Assembly: GCA_037043235.1 (NCBI GenBank)
Contig: JAWRVZ010000039.1
Location: 3,303,001-3,367,000, forward strand
DNA from: Rhodeus uyekii
Taxonomy: Eukaryota; Chordata; Actinopteri; Cypriniformes; Acheilognathidae
Length of the DNA stretch: 64,000 nt
Direction of reading: 5' to 3'
Made by a program: the position numbers and the translations under genes
Notes under the pieces: model-generated
Databases searched by the model: none
Seen by the model: the letters and a program-made list of their open reading frames with translations, nothing else
Told to the model about the DNA's origin: nothing
Shown here: one piece after another, positions 34,975 to 47,700 of the stretch
Numbering within the stretch: the stretch's first letter is position 1
Layout: the number at the start of each line of letters is the position of its first letter

Positions 34975-35065
34975 ACATTTATCATCAGCGTCGAAAACAG
35001 CTGTGCTGCTTAATATTATTGTGGAAACTGTTATACATTTCATTTTTTCGATTTTGTAAGTCATT
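34975..35065 (+). repeat. MITE family A fragment
   Basis: Family A words: gaaaacagctgtgctgctta, atattattgtggaaactgt, atacatttcattttt. Confidence 0.5.
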
Positions 35066-35201
35066 TGTTGGTTGTTCTGTTTGTTTGAGCATATTGTCCA
35101 GTTTAGCATAACATAATTGGCTCAACCAGTAGTGTGATTTTGGGGACGGGGCTATCTGTATGTACAGCCAATGACAGATGAGAGGACTGTTTAAGTAACT
35201 T

Positions 35202-36340
35202 ACAATTAAATTTGGTCATTTAGCAGACGCTTTTATCCAAACGACTTAAAATTGAGGAGCACAATAGAAGCAATCAAACTAACAACAGGGCAGTAATATG
35301 CAAGTGCTGTGACTAATCCTAGTTGGCACAGTACATGTAGCAAGGTGTTTTAGAAATATATAGAATAGTATGTGTTAGTATTAATGGGTTAATTGTTGAC
35401 GAAAAAGATTCGTATTCAGCTATTTCTCAAACATGGCTAAAGACTCAGCAGCGCAGGTTGAGTTAGGCAGGTCATTCCACCAGCATGGAACAGTCAGGGT
35501 AATGGTCCATGACAATGATTTTGTGCTTCTTTGGGATAGGACTGCAAGGCGCCATTCACTTGCAGAACGAAAGCTTCTGGCGGGCACATAAGTCTGAGGT
35601 AGTGAGTTTAAGGGTGCAGAGCCAGTAGTCGTTCTGTATGCAAAAATCAGTGCCTTGATGTGAGCTGCAATTTTTAGCTCATGCTATTTTTTGAAGAGAG
35701 GTGTGACATGCACTCTCTTCGGCTTGCTAAAGACCACTCTTGCTGCGGCATTCTGGATCAGTTGCAGAGTTTGACAGTAAATGCTGGAAGAGCATTACAA
35801 TAGTCCAGTCTGCATGGAACAAGTGCTTGAACAAGGAACATACTCCGATAGGAAGGGCCTGATCTTCCTAATGTTGAATTAGGCAAATCTGCAGGATCGG
35901 GCAGTAATTTAGCAATGTTCTTTTTGAACAACTCCAAGGTTACTGGGTTAGGGTTGATAAACCTAGCTGAATAGAGAAGTTGTGATGAAGTGCTGGGTTA
36001 GCTGAGACCACAAGCAGTTCTGTCTTCACAAGTTTGAGTTGAAGGTGGTGGTCCTTCATCCAGCATGAAATGATCGTCATACAGGCTGAGATGCGAGCAG
36101 CTATCGTCAGATTAAATGGCTGGAATGAGAGGTAGAGTTGTGTGTCAGTGGCATATCAGTGATAGGAAAGACCATGTTTCAAGAATGACAGATCCTAGGG
36201 ATGACATGTGGATGGAGAAGAGAAGTGGTCCAAGCACTGAGCCCAGAGGCACCCCAGTAGCTAAAAGTTGTGACTTAGACACCTCACCCCTTCACGACCT
36301 ACTTAAGAGGTAAGACTTGAATCACTGCCCTTCATCCTGA
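35202..36340 (-). mobile_element. L2-clade LINE, 5'-truncated and decayed
   Basis: On the minus strand the reverse transcriptase reads GVPLGSVLGPLLFSIHMSSL near 36255-36195. Degenerate thumb and C-terminal pieces follow (CSHLSLYDDHFMLDE; LVQALVPCRLDYCNALPA), with stops and frame changes. The 3' end at 35205-35250 carries the tail ttggataaaagcgtctgcta, the same tail as the SINEs in the window. A complete 5' part is missing. Confidence 0.8.
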
Positions 36341-37274
36341 GTGTTGACAGGAGGATCTGGTGATGTGTGTATGTAAATCTATGTGTGTGTCATATCATAT
36401 CTCTGAGGGTCATTGTGAAATTTGGATGGCTTTTTGAATGTATTTTTTACAGGTTTGTCTCAATTCATGAATTGTGTGAACAGAATATTGAACTTTCTAA
36501 ACTAAATTATGCACTAAAATTTTCCACATTTTGGGAACTTGTAAACTGGATTTCAATGGCTCAAAAATAATTTCTTTCTTGGTTGTGGTGTCACCCTGGC
36601 CAAGTAAGTTTTTACAGCTAAGATGAAAGATGGCAATAAAACTTTGCACTACAGCTCTTTGACCCATTACCAGACATCAACATGTCATCGTAAGAATGAC
36701 ACTCCACCTGCTCCTCCACTCACAAGCCTGATAAATATCAGCTACACCCTGATCCAACTGCCTTCTTTCATTTTTACCATAAACCTTTGGCTTCTGTCAC
36801 AAGATATGCATGATTAAAAACTTCAAGGAAACACTTCATGCATAGTGATTTGGTATGTGTTTCTGTATGTATATGATTATTGGTGGACGGGGGAGTAGGA
36901 GAGTTTGTCTATCTAGGATTAAAGTTTGCCCACAATTCCTTCCCACCTAGCTTCCTGTTTTTGGAGTATTTATAGGTCTTGACATGGGAAGGGAAGTGGA
37001 CCTTATTCTGGCACACTCATCACTCCTAGGCCCCATTCTTTCCTTTAGCGTGAGGAGGAAACTGTGTATCTTCCTGACCACACACCCTCAATCACACATA
37101 TTCACTCATATACAAACAGCCAAAAGAAGGTCAAGAAAAGTCTTAATTAAGTTAAACCAAAAATGTCATGTGGTCTAACCATCAAGAAAAAGCACATAAA
37201 TTTAATGTGTTTACCACAGAAGAGGCAGTCCTTATGAATTGTATTTTTGATGTGATGATTTAATCCTTTTGTGG

Positions 37275-37475
37275 AATCCCGGTTTCCACAAAAATATTAA
37301 GCACCTCAAATGTTTTCAACATTAATAATAAAAAATATTAATTTAGAAAACAGTACTATTTGTTCATTATATTACTGCTTTAACTGTATTTTGATTAAAT
37401 AAATTATGCCTTTTTGAGCAAAAGAGAGTTCTTTAAAAAAAAAAAAAATCTTACAGACCTTTGTTCAGTAGTGAA
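37275..37475 (-). repeat. MITE family A fragment
   Basis: Reverse landmarks: tttccacaaaaatattaagc, aaatgttttcaacattaata, tattttgattaaataaatta, ending with a poly-A run and cttacagacc. Confidence 0.65.
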
Positions 37476-38034
37476 TTTTTTAATAAATTAATTGTTACCG
37501 ACAAAAAAACTGAGCATCATGTCATTGACCCATCAACAGGAGATTTCACAATGTAAAACATCACTTGTCATGTTGTGAATGTGGTTGCAGTGTTGTCTGT
37601 ACTGAGACATTGTGAGGTCAGGGTTTGACATCACCCTCCATGGTTCAGCTGCCAGGGCACTGAAAGTCAAAGGTCAGAACAAATAGGAAGTGCCCAACAC
37701 AAATATAGTTCCTACTGACGGAGTGGATTTTTTTTTGCATGGGATGTGGAGGGGGGAAAGGGAATGTGGTAGAGGTGGGGGCTGTACGGGCAATAACAAA
37801 AAAGAACGAAAAAAAAACATGCCAGAGCAAGAGTCAACAAGCCTAATTTCAAAAGTAAACAAGAGACCCTTCCTTCTCACTGTAATTAGTGCCACAATCT
37901 CAATGCGCACTTACAGAGCATAAACACAGCAAAGTGCATTCTCTCACATCAACCTAAAAAAAAAACTAACTAAGCAGTCACTGGATTTCCTGCTATTGTC
38001 TCTGAGGGAAACTAGCGAGCCGAAGGTGCTTATA

Positions 38035-38211
38035 CGCACTTCTGATGTGTTTGAGGAACCCAAAGGTTAGATATCTACCAAAACAACATTGGACCCCACT
38101 GACTTTCATTACATACAAGAAAAAATAACCCTGAGACGTTACAAGAAAGAGTATGAGAGTAAATAAATGATGAAAGAATTCAAATTTTTGGGTGAACTAT
38201 TCCTTTAAGTG
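38035..38211 (-). repeat. MITE family B copy
   Basis: Interior words aaaacaacattggaccccac and tgactttcatta, and terminus atttttgggtgaactattcc + tttaa: a reverse-orientation copy of the common cyprinid MITE. Confidence 0.7.
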
Positions 38212-40308
38212 TCTAAACATGTATGTTTGTGCTAATGTTGTCGTTGTTGCTGATGTTGTTCACCTTTCTTGCAAAAAACAGATGGAGGCTTCTTGTCTGC
38301 TCTGAAAGCCCGAGAAAAAGCAGCGGCAACATACACTCCCACACATAAATAAAAACAAGAACAGTGGGACACAGACCAAGAACAGTATCCCCCCACACGC
38401 CTCCCCTCCAAAACCCGTCCCAAGAGAGCAACTTTAGCTGAGGATGGTGGGGATTGTAAATCAGTGTTGAGATTGAGACTGTCTGCTTACATTCTCCCTG
38501 AAGATTTATGAGCTCTCATGCTTTTTCTTTCAGTTTACCCAACACTATGATACTGCCTCATCTATGAATGTTTTCACAGACTAAAATCTTGATCTGTTTC
38601 ACAATTGAAATTAATATTTGTGTGAGAGCTCTCTCACGCTCTCTCTCTCTCTCCGACACATTCCTCAATGGCCCTAAAGAGGCAGAAGATCTATGATTAA
38701 AGGGTTCTGGTATTACTAAGTGTACCAGAGAGAAATGGCTTCTGCAGGGCATAAAAATCTCCAATGGTTTTGGTTAGGGGTGAGTGTTTGGTGGATGAGG
38801 TCTGTATCCGACAGGCTGCTCCCCTCTGACCTCAGGCAGCGTGGGAAATAAAGTACAGGGAACTGGCGTGACGAGGGACATTAACACAGATTACTCTAGC
38901 AGACCTGGCCAAACACCTGTCCACCTCCTCTCTACCTCAGACATCAGTCAGTGAAGCATTGCTAAACCCCTTTTCTCCCAGAGAGATGGGGAGGAAGACA
39001 AAGTGGCAAAAGTGACATAACATGAAGGCTAAGTATGGTAACCCATACTCGGAATTTGTCCTTTGCATTTAGTACATCTACGTTAGTGCACACACATTAA
39101 GAGCAGTGAGTAGTGAACACACACAGACACAACGCAAACCGTGGACATACACACACGGAGCAGTGGGCAGCCATTTGTATGACGATTCAGGGTTAGCCAC
39201 CTCAGCCATTTCCGAACCCAAAAACTTTGGGTTACCTGTCTGACTCTCTAACCAATTGTTCACGACTGCCCCATTAGGCATCTAATGTGGTAACATATCA
39301 AATGCTTAATAATGTAAAAAAATTCCAGTACGTTTAAAGAATTTGATAACCTTTTAAAGGTTTAACCAATTGAAGTTTAAACCAATAGAAATACATAAGG
39401 CATCCTCAAATTTCGATCATGCATATCTCGCAAGTGATAATGAAGAATGAGAACAGGACTCCAGCCAGCTATGAATGTGGAGGATTAAGCTTTGGGAAGC
39501 TGCATCCTTCGGGTGCATCATTTAGGTTGGCTGATCACAAGTTGAAGTCACCATCATTTGTTGAATATTACTCTGCCTGACTGAATACTTTCTGACTGTG
39601 AGGTCAGCAATATCTTGCACTTTATGTTTTAAATTTTACTTTCCTAGCTTCAGAGGAGCTTATTGTTACAGTGTAAGTTCTTATAACTCCGACAGCTCCA
39701 ACTGCACAATGGAGTTCAGTGTGGGAAAGGAGGTAGAGGAAGGAAGTGGGTTTCAGTCTCACTCAAAGAGAGAGCTACGATAAGAATCTACTGAGTGGAG
39801 CAGGAAGCTTTTCCGTGGGGGAAATACGTTGAAGGACAGCTTGGACTGACCCCTGTGCTGGATCCCGAAACTGGGTATTCCAGTCTGACCAACCCCTTGA
39901 CCGATGATACAGGGAATTCTATGACGAAAGTTCAGGAGGAACACGTACATCATATTTGTCAATCAAACACACTTGTCTTACTGAGGTGCCATGTTGTTCA
40001 TTTGATAACTAAAAGCAGCAGCTCAGCTGTTAAAAAAAGAGTCTACTTTCCATATGAGTATCAACTTTTAAATAGCTGACTGAAGTAATACGCTCTAACA
40101 CTTACCTAAAATATTCACTCTTCCTTTTTATGAGTCCTTGGGAATCTGTTCAATTTTAAATCAATTGTTATTTGATTTCTTTGGGTCCTTACACAGGTTC
40201 ATGTGCAGAATTTCACATCTTGTTTTGTAGCAATATATAAAATTTTATTACAGTAACAATGTACTGTTTATTTACCGGTAAATGCTACAGTTAATCACTA
40301 TGTGACTT

Positions 40309-40510
40309 AAAGGAGTAGTTCACCCAAAAAAGAAAATTCTGTCATCATTTACTAAACCTCAACTTATATGAGTTTCTTTCTTCTGCTGAACACTGATAGA
40401 AGATATTTTAATAAAAGTGGGTAACCAAACAGTTGATGGGCCCCAATGAATAATATTTTCCCCCTGGGGCCCATCAACTGTTTGGTTACCCATATTCTTC
40501 AAAACATTTT
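40309..40510 (+). repeat. MITE family B copy with perfect hairpin
   Basis: Starts ttaaaggagtagttcaccca, continues ctgtcatcatttactaaacc and gagtttctttcttctgctga. It contains a perfect 27-bp inverted repeat (40419-40445 and 40465-40491; arm start gggtaaccaaacagttgatg) with a 19-nt loop. Confidence 0.8.
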
Positions 40511-41453
40511 CTATTTTTCAAGTTTTCCATCTAATATGTATATTTTATCTTGTTTTCTTTCAGATTTATTTCAATTAACAAATAGATTTGAATATATTTA
40601 ATTAACAATTGCATCACTCTTCCAAAATGGGTGTGAATTCAAATAAAAGTGGAACGTGTTTGTATAAAGGCTTTGGTACATGGTAAACACTATGTAGGAT
40701 TTTAGCCTTCTAAAACACAGGAAAGGACATAAGTTGCTTATCTGTTCAGGCTACATTTCCTCCATGATATAAATCAAGTCACTATTTTGTTTTCCTGACA
40801 AGCCCCAAGAGGAAATATCATGCATGAACCGTATCTGCAAAGTATGGGTAGGTGGATCAATTTTGAAATATTGATATTGATATTTCTGCAACAGATATTG
40901 TGTCGTATGAATCCTTACATCATATTATTTTAGTATCTATAAAATATTAAATATAGGTATCTATATTTGGCAATATTTGTATTGATACAATTGTACATGA
41001 TATCAGATCAAAATCAGATGGTTTCACCCATCCCAACAACGCTCCACTTTGTCACATGACACAACAATAGCCAATTGTAAGTGCAGTTCCAATAGCTTTG
41101 AAAAAGCTTTCTAGTTTCACAATATGGGAAGGCCATCTCCAACAAAACACACATTAAGGTCAGAGGTTACTTCCATTGCAAACAAGTATGAGAGGTGACG
41201 AAAAGCCATTCCCTAACAACAAACGGCATACTCCTGCAATGCCATCTTGTTTTCATAGATTTCTGATGGTATGCTTGTCACATGCTGACACAGTTTCGGG
41301 ATTGGTTTTATGGGTTACAGAGAGACAGCCGTGGGAAATCTTGGAAGTAGAGTTCACCACATACCATTCGGTTTTACTTCCTCTCTTTTTTTTTCTAGGA
41401 CTTGTTACTTAATAAAAAGTCCTTTTTGTGGCATTATTATGTAATTCCTTTAT

Positions 41454-41920
41454 ACCACTACTGTTCAAGAAATTAGTGATTTTATTTAGTAAGGACGTAT
41501 TGAATGAATCAAAAGTGACAGTAAAAACATTTAAATTTGAGAAAATATTTATTTTTCGTTTTAAATATATGTAGTTCTTTTGAACATTCTTTTAACCCAG
41601 TGAATCTATACAAAATGTATGTTTCCACAAAAATATTAAGCAACACAGCTGTTTCCAACATTGACAATAATAATGAAAGTGTCCTGAGCAACAAATCAGT
41701 ATATTAGAATGATTTCTGAATGACCATGTGACACTGAAGAGTGGAGTAATGATGCTGAAAATCCAGATTTGCATCACAGGAATAAATTACATATTAAAAT
41801 AAATTCCAACAGAAAAGTTATTTTACATTTTAATCAAAGAAATGCATGCTTGGTGAGCATAAAATACTTAATTCAGAAAACATAAAAAAATCATAGCAAC
41901 CGAAACTTTTGAACTGTATT
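41454..41920 (-). repeat. MITE family A, near full-length
   Basis: Both ends are present: accactactgttcaagaaat on the left, cgaaacttttgaactgta on the right. All interior landmarks are in order (gttcttttgaacattctt, ccacaaaaatattaagcaac, gaccatgtgacactgaagag). The best copy for deriving the family consensus from this window. Confidence 0.8.
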
Positions 41921-43299
41921 CTAAGTAATTCCCATTGTGTTCCCACACAATTCTCAAATTCTACTCAACTCCTTCTGTGAAAGAGTCACCAAATGCTGGT
42001 GTGAATATACTGAGGAAATCTCAGCAATTCAGTAGATGCTTGCCTTGAGTCAGATCAGTTCAAAGCAAAGTGTTTCATTAGGGATGCTGATTCGATCAGA
42101 CTAGTATTGTGCTTCAAATCAAAGTTAAGGTCAAATCCCAGTTCCCTCATTTCATCGCAGTGATGTGCGTAGGCACCCACAGGGTCGGTAGAGGTCTCGT
42201 CTTTACTATATTTGGGTAAGAGGGCAGCTAACCTTTACAGACACTTTGTCTGTCTAGAAAAGACTGTTCCCATGAACATGAAAGCCCAAACTGGGAATAA
42301 GGGGGGCCTGAGGGTCTAAAGTAATTTCCCGTTGTGGTAGCTCTGTCTTTCCTCCTTTTAGTCACACCTCAGGAGAGGTGTAAGGAAAGTGTGGCAGATA
42401 GGTTCCCCAGACAACAAAGAGTTTATTCCAGCATCTGGGATAAAAAAGCTCCCCTCACTTTTAACTCTAGATATGTGCCAAACTAATGTCAAGATTTTTC
42501 CAAGAATATAATCATGTTGCAATCTCAAGAACCTTATCGCATTCTTCCTGTTAAATCTGTGCTACTTTGGAAGTCTGACTCTAATGTACTCGTATTTCTT
42601 ATGTTGAGTGGCTTCTCTCCACTTCAGCATGATTACAAAAAAGAGGCTTCACTATTTACCAATTTCCACTCGAGGCATTGTTCTGGAACTTCTCACAAGT
42701 TTTAAACAACATCTGTAAGCATTTTGTTAAGTAGGAGCCAACTTCCCATTCAGACTGACCCAGAAACATATTAACTATTTACTTTATAAAGAAAACTATT
42801 GCCATGTATTGAACTATTGCTGAGTGATGGTCTTTACAGAGTTCTTGTGAAGGAATCTGCCATTTCGAGGGATTCAACATAGACATGTGTGAGAAAGTGT
42901 GCAACTGACAACACTTGGTTGCTCATGTACAGTCTCTAGGAGGGGATGGTGGAAGGGGGCGGGTTGCAAAGGTGAGGAAGATGGGAGTGAACCAATTCAT
43001 TGTTGCAGAAGGATCAAAGGCTTAATTTGTCAATTTCCCAGGTCAACACATCTCATTTATAGAGGAAAGAGTGGTTAAAAGGCACTATGGGGGAAGCTTC
43101 ATGCGTGGGGGAGGGCGAACTAAAAACGTATCAAAGTGAAATGAGAAGTGCCTTATGTTCACAAAGCCTGCGTTTATGTGATGAAAATTGTGTTACAATT
43201 TTAAAAAGCATAGTAATAGTATAGTTTAAAGTAATATATTTTAAACTAATTTTATCCTCTAAGCATCATTACGCCAGTCTGAATAGAAAGCTCAAAATA

Positions 43300-43645
43300 A
43301 CAGTATTTATTTGAATTATGAAACTTTTTTTATATTATGAATGTCTTTACTGTCACTTTTGATCAATTCAATGCATTCTTCCTAAATAAAAGTATCAATT
43401 AAAAAAACGAACCTTGCACCTTTGAATGGTACTGTATCACGATTTTTCAAATTCATAATGCCGGTAGTAAAAAATGCTTCTTGAGAACCAAACCAGCATA
43501 TTGGAATAGACACTAAAGACTGGAGTAATGATGTTGAATTTTTATTTAAAAAATAGAAAACATTTTTTTTTTAATTGGAGTAATTTTTTCAATATTATTA
43601 CTTTGATTGTATTTTTGATCAAATGCAGCCTTTGTGAGTCTGAGT
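43300..43645. repeat. Two MITE family A pieces, opposite orientation
   Basis: 43300-43435 reads forward (tttactgtcacttttgatca, then acctttgaatggtactgta). 43485-43645 reads reverse (ggagtaatgatgttgaattt, attttgatcaaatgcagcct is the inverse of the left part). Either two insertions or a rearranged one. Confidence 0.6.
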
Positions 43646-44742
43646 TGCATAAGTAGCCTTAAGGTGAAAGTGCACACGCTCTTATGGCTGCTGCTGCTGC
43701 TTCACCCAACAGGAAAGGCTTGTATTTTCTGACGGGAGAGATAAGAACAATGTGCTGATAAGTCAAAACTACTCCACAGTATGTATATTTTTTGCATCTC
43801 AAATGTTTCCTTGGAACATAATGATCAACAGATGGTCTGGTTTTAAATTTTCCACAGCCATGAAAGGCTATTTTATGAATCTCTAATGCTCTAATGCTCT
43901 AATAGGCCACATGATAAGGAATTTATAAATGGATATTCGTTTGACTGTTAACATAAAAAAGGTCAAAACCACCACTGCTGGTGGGCCTGATTCAGTGTGG
44001 CCCCTTAAAACATTCTCTAAAAAACAGGACAGCTGCTGCTAGACCTGTCCTCTGATTTGTTAAACCGGGAGCTGACTGTGAGCTCTGTGACCTTTGACCT
44101 CTTGCTGGGGCGCTAAGCTGCCAACTGTCATCAGGAGTCAGAGAACACGATTTATCCTTCAGGTCAAAGACCTTACACACACAGCAGAAGAGAGGAAAAG
44201 AGAAATATACATATCTATCTATCTATCTCTTTTTGTGCACTGTATTAAAATACCAGTTAGCTTAGCAACATGCTAACACTAAATGATACACATATAAAAT
44301 GTGTCAAGTGTAAAAACCAGAATGTTTCGCTGGGAACAAAACTTAAGGCTACAAGCGGAAGGTCATTGAAGCTACAAACAGGAAGAGGAAACTGGAATAT
44401 ATGCTGAGGTTATTCTGGTGTATGGTGGTGCCCCATAAAGCCATAATAGACTAACAAACACTTCCTTCTCAGTAACGTGGTTAAAACTGGATATTACCTA
44501 TAACTCTACCTGTAAAAAGTCCTCATTTCATAAAGTAACTTTTCATATCAAATGCAACAATGTATGACAAGAATTTCCAAACAAAACACACTTACTTATT
44601 ATGGAATTTTAGAGAAATTAAATTTACTAAAAAATTATTTATTAATAGAGCAAAGTCCAAAAAATTCTGCAATTAATATGGACTGTTTAATGTGACGCAA
44701 TAAACACAGCATCCTTTTTCTTTTTACTTCTATGTTTTTCAG

Positions 44743-44794
44743 AAGAAAGACGCCAGTTTTGCGTTTTCCCGGATGTCAGATGAATGTTACATTG
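44743..44794 (+). other. Orphan exon-like block (52 bp), function unknown
   Basis: A pyrimidine-rich acceptor (ctatgtttttcag) and a strong donor (attg/gtaagt) bound 52 bp. Frame 1 is open (KKDASFAFSRMSDECYI) and so is frame 2; frame 3 is closed. No flanking partner exon was found and no gene is recognised. It may be a chance splice-site pair, a non-coding RNA exon, or a relic. Confidence 0.25.
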
Positions 44795-47700
44795 GTAAGT
44801 GACGACTGACCGGACAAAACAGTTCCTGTTGATGTTTAATACAAGATTTGACAGCAATGCTTTATTGTTTCATGTAAGCTTATCTAAAAAAAATCTCATC
44901 TTTGATAAGTCCTCTTCATATCTGTGAACGATCAACACTGATCGTCACTCCAAATTATCTTCTTCTGGACTTTGTCCACGTTCATTGGCCTCCCGTGCAG
45001 TTACCCATTTTTGCACAAATTAACGAGAAGAATTCAGGGAATGTGATTTGGGAGAAATGGTCCAGGCGTCTGCTGCTGGTGGGTTGGCCTTGTTCCATCT
45101 CTCTGAGGCCCTTCATCACCCCCTCCTCTCATTCAGACCCACTAGAGTGAAGCATTAAGACTCAATCTACCAGCTTCCTGCTCTCCCGTTTAACTTGTAC
45201 ACACAGAGAAAACAGGATGCGTGCTGAAAAATATCAGCAGGCAGTAGATAATGAGACAGAGTGTAGGATGTGTTAATGATGAGGATGTTTTGAACAGTAT
45301 CCTGACTGCTGTGATCATATTTGATGTGTAAATATTGTTTTAACGTGGATGGGTTTTTGTGTTGCAAAGGATGAATCATATACAAGCATGTTAGATTTCA
45401 AAGTCATTGTATAATCAGCAGCTTGTCTGTATTTTACAGGGCTGCTTGAATTCCGGGGAACTGTGATTTTTGCAAACGTTCTTCGTGACATCAGGGCCTT
45501 TGTATACATAATATTTATAAGAGTAACTATATGCACGAATGCAGGAATTTCTGAACCAGGACTCATCTGCAGAAAACTCATCTGTGTTTGGTTTATATTA
45601 GGTTTTGAGTACTGAGCTCATGTTTCCCTGTTGATTACTATCACATGAATCTGTAATATAACAGTCTTCCGGGCAACAACCCAGTGTTGACCTGTAATGC
45701 ATATGTTCATGCACCAATGCCAGTGGAATCAAAACAAGGTTTCGATTCCCTTGCAGTGATACATTCTAGTGTTTTTCCTCATTCAGAGCTTTGATAATTT
45801 TACAAAAGCATAATTAATTAAATGAATAATGTTCTTTTTAGAATTAGCGATCGTGCAAAAAAACCTTTTTCAAAGTAGTGAAGTTTTGCTTAGACTTGTT
45901 GCGTAACACACACACAAAAAGCACACGGAGTTGAGACTGTGTGGAATTGTCTCAGTCAAACCACTGCCAAATGCTTTTAGAGGGAAAAACTGCCCATAAC
46001 TGCTGGTCTAGGATCAGTTTTCACCATTATAATAGCAGATTTGCAGTTTGGCAAAGAAGCCCGTTCGGTATCTGTGCTCTGAAGAGCATCAAATGTTTCT
46101 CTTTACTAAGATTAATGTGATGCTGTAGCCAATCGCAGAACTGTCTGTTGATTTCATGAACACAATGGCCAATTAGAGGTGTTTAAATTAGAATCCACTC
46201 ACCACTTTTTGTCCAGTGCTGAGTTCCGCACGCTTGCAAAACCTCTCATTAAAACAAAGTGTAGACACTATGCAAACAAGAGATTTATTGTGATTATAAT
46301 GGAAACTTGCAAGATTGCGTCAACGTGATGAACTAAGATGAGTGACAGATTTTTTGTGATTATAAAGAGACCACTCTTTGCATGTTTAGGAGATATACAA
46401 TCAGTTAAAACATTTGTTTTACATGCTTGATCACATGCACGCTGCAAATTTCGTTATTGATACTCAATTAATGTATTTTAGTGATTATTGTCATGAATGC
46501 GTGATTTTTATCTCATTTCTCACAAAAATAATCTTTGGTCTCATTTGATCAGGTGGATCGGCCATCAATCTCAGTGGGCATCCACCCACACATGTGTTTC
46601 CCAGAAATCTTTGGAATCATTTAGAATTGTTCTCGAAAGACAAGGACAGACATAGTGAAAATGGGCACATCCTGTTATTTTTGCTCCAAAAAAAAGTGAA
46701 AATCGAAAGTGTTTGGATGCACGTCACTCTTCATTTCCATGCAGTTTATCAGATGAATCAGATTGAGTGGAGCTGCTAATCTTTTGCTCAGAGGATGTAG
46801 AAAAATAAATATTAAAGTTGAATTATGCTATTAAGGTAAAAACTAAACAAGTTCCAACATTTCCTTTTTCAGATTTCCATATAAAAATAGTGTTTAGTTT
46901 CTGCTTGCATGTTTAATGGGAGGCAATTTTATAGCCTGTAGTTTTTGCAATGCAGCAAATATTTCCGCTAATTTGCAACTTCCTGATGTTTTTCCTGAAA
47001 TATTTTCGACCTATCAAATGTGCTCAATGAAGAGGGTTTTCCACAACAATTGTTTTATATTCAAGGCAGTTGATTTCTCGTTAACATCTGGAAAATTATA
47101 TAAGACACCTCCCTTCTGTATTCAACTGATATTATTGCCATCAAGTCATATATGAAATAACAGATGTGGATTTATTGCAGTTACCTTGTCAGTGAAAGTG
47201 TTGTGAAATAAAAAAATACAGTTGTACTGACAACACTGACTCACTCACAGAGTTTGTACAAGATGCTTAAATTAATTGAAGTACTTTAGTTGGACTTTTT
47301 GAAGTTTAAGTTCTAGAAAATCCTTGAAAATACTCATTTATGAAGAAGTACTTGAAAAGTGGTGTATCAATTTGAGTAAGGAAAATGACATATTTATCAT
47401 AGTATCCTTTCAGTGGTCAAAGTTACCACAATCATGTGGTATATGCTGCACTTTATTCAAACCATTTTGTTTTATTACTTTTTTATTCATTTATTTATTT
47501 ACCTTTTGTAGAATTTAAACGATAATAAAGGTATTGTTTGATAATTGTTGTTCTTGAAAACTAAAAAGACTGTACTTGAAAAGTCCTTGAAAGTACTGGA
47601 ATTTCTCTCAGTCAGCAGGATTCCATTGATACTTTACATTATGGCTAATAATCTCATTTTTAGTGTTTATCTTTTATGTTTATCATAATCTATGATAGAC

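Larger units (their letters stand above)
31916..35200. other. Intergenic DNA right of dlc
   Basis: No gene recognised. It holds family A MITEs (32525-32965, 34975-35065), a family B terminus (34070-34138) and a 21-bp tandem duplication (gagttgtctctgtaaacgta at 34275 and 34301). The region at 32220-32420 is GC-richer and unassigned. Confidence 0.6.
36341..44742. other. Intergenic DNA, repeat-rich
   Basis: No gene recognised; longest ORFs are under 100 codons and domain-free. It contains family A MITEs (37275-37475, 41454-41920, 43300-43435, 43485-43645), family B MITEs (38035-38211, 40309-40510) and a TC-rich run (38637-38654). Less repetitive blocks lie at about 38760-39290 and 42130-43150. 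Confidence 0.55.

Noticed and set aside
42362..42369. Perfect TCACACCT T-box half-site in the desert
   Set aside because: A single isolated site; one or two are expected by chance in a 64-kb window.
44902..45150. 82-codon ORF right after the orphan exon-like block
   Set aside because: Not in frame through a plausible splice and shows no recognisable domain.
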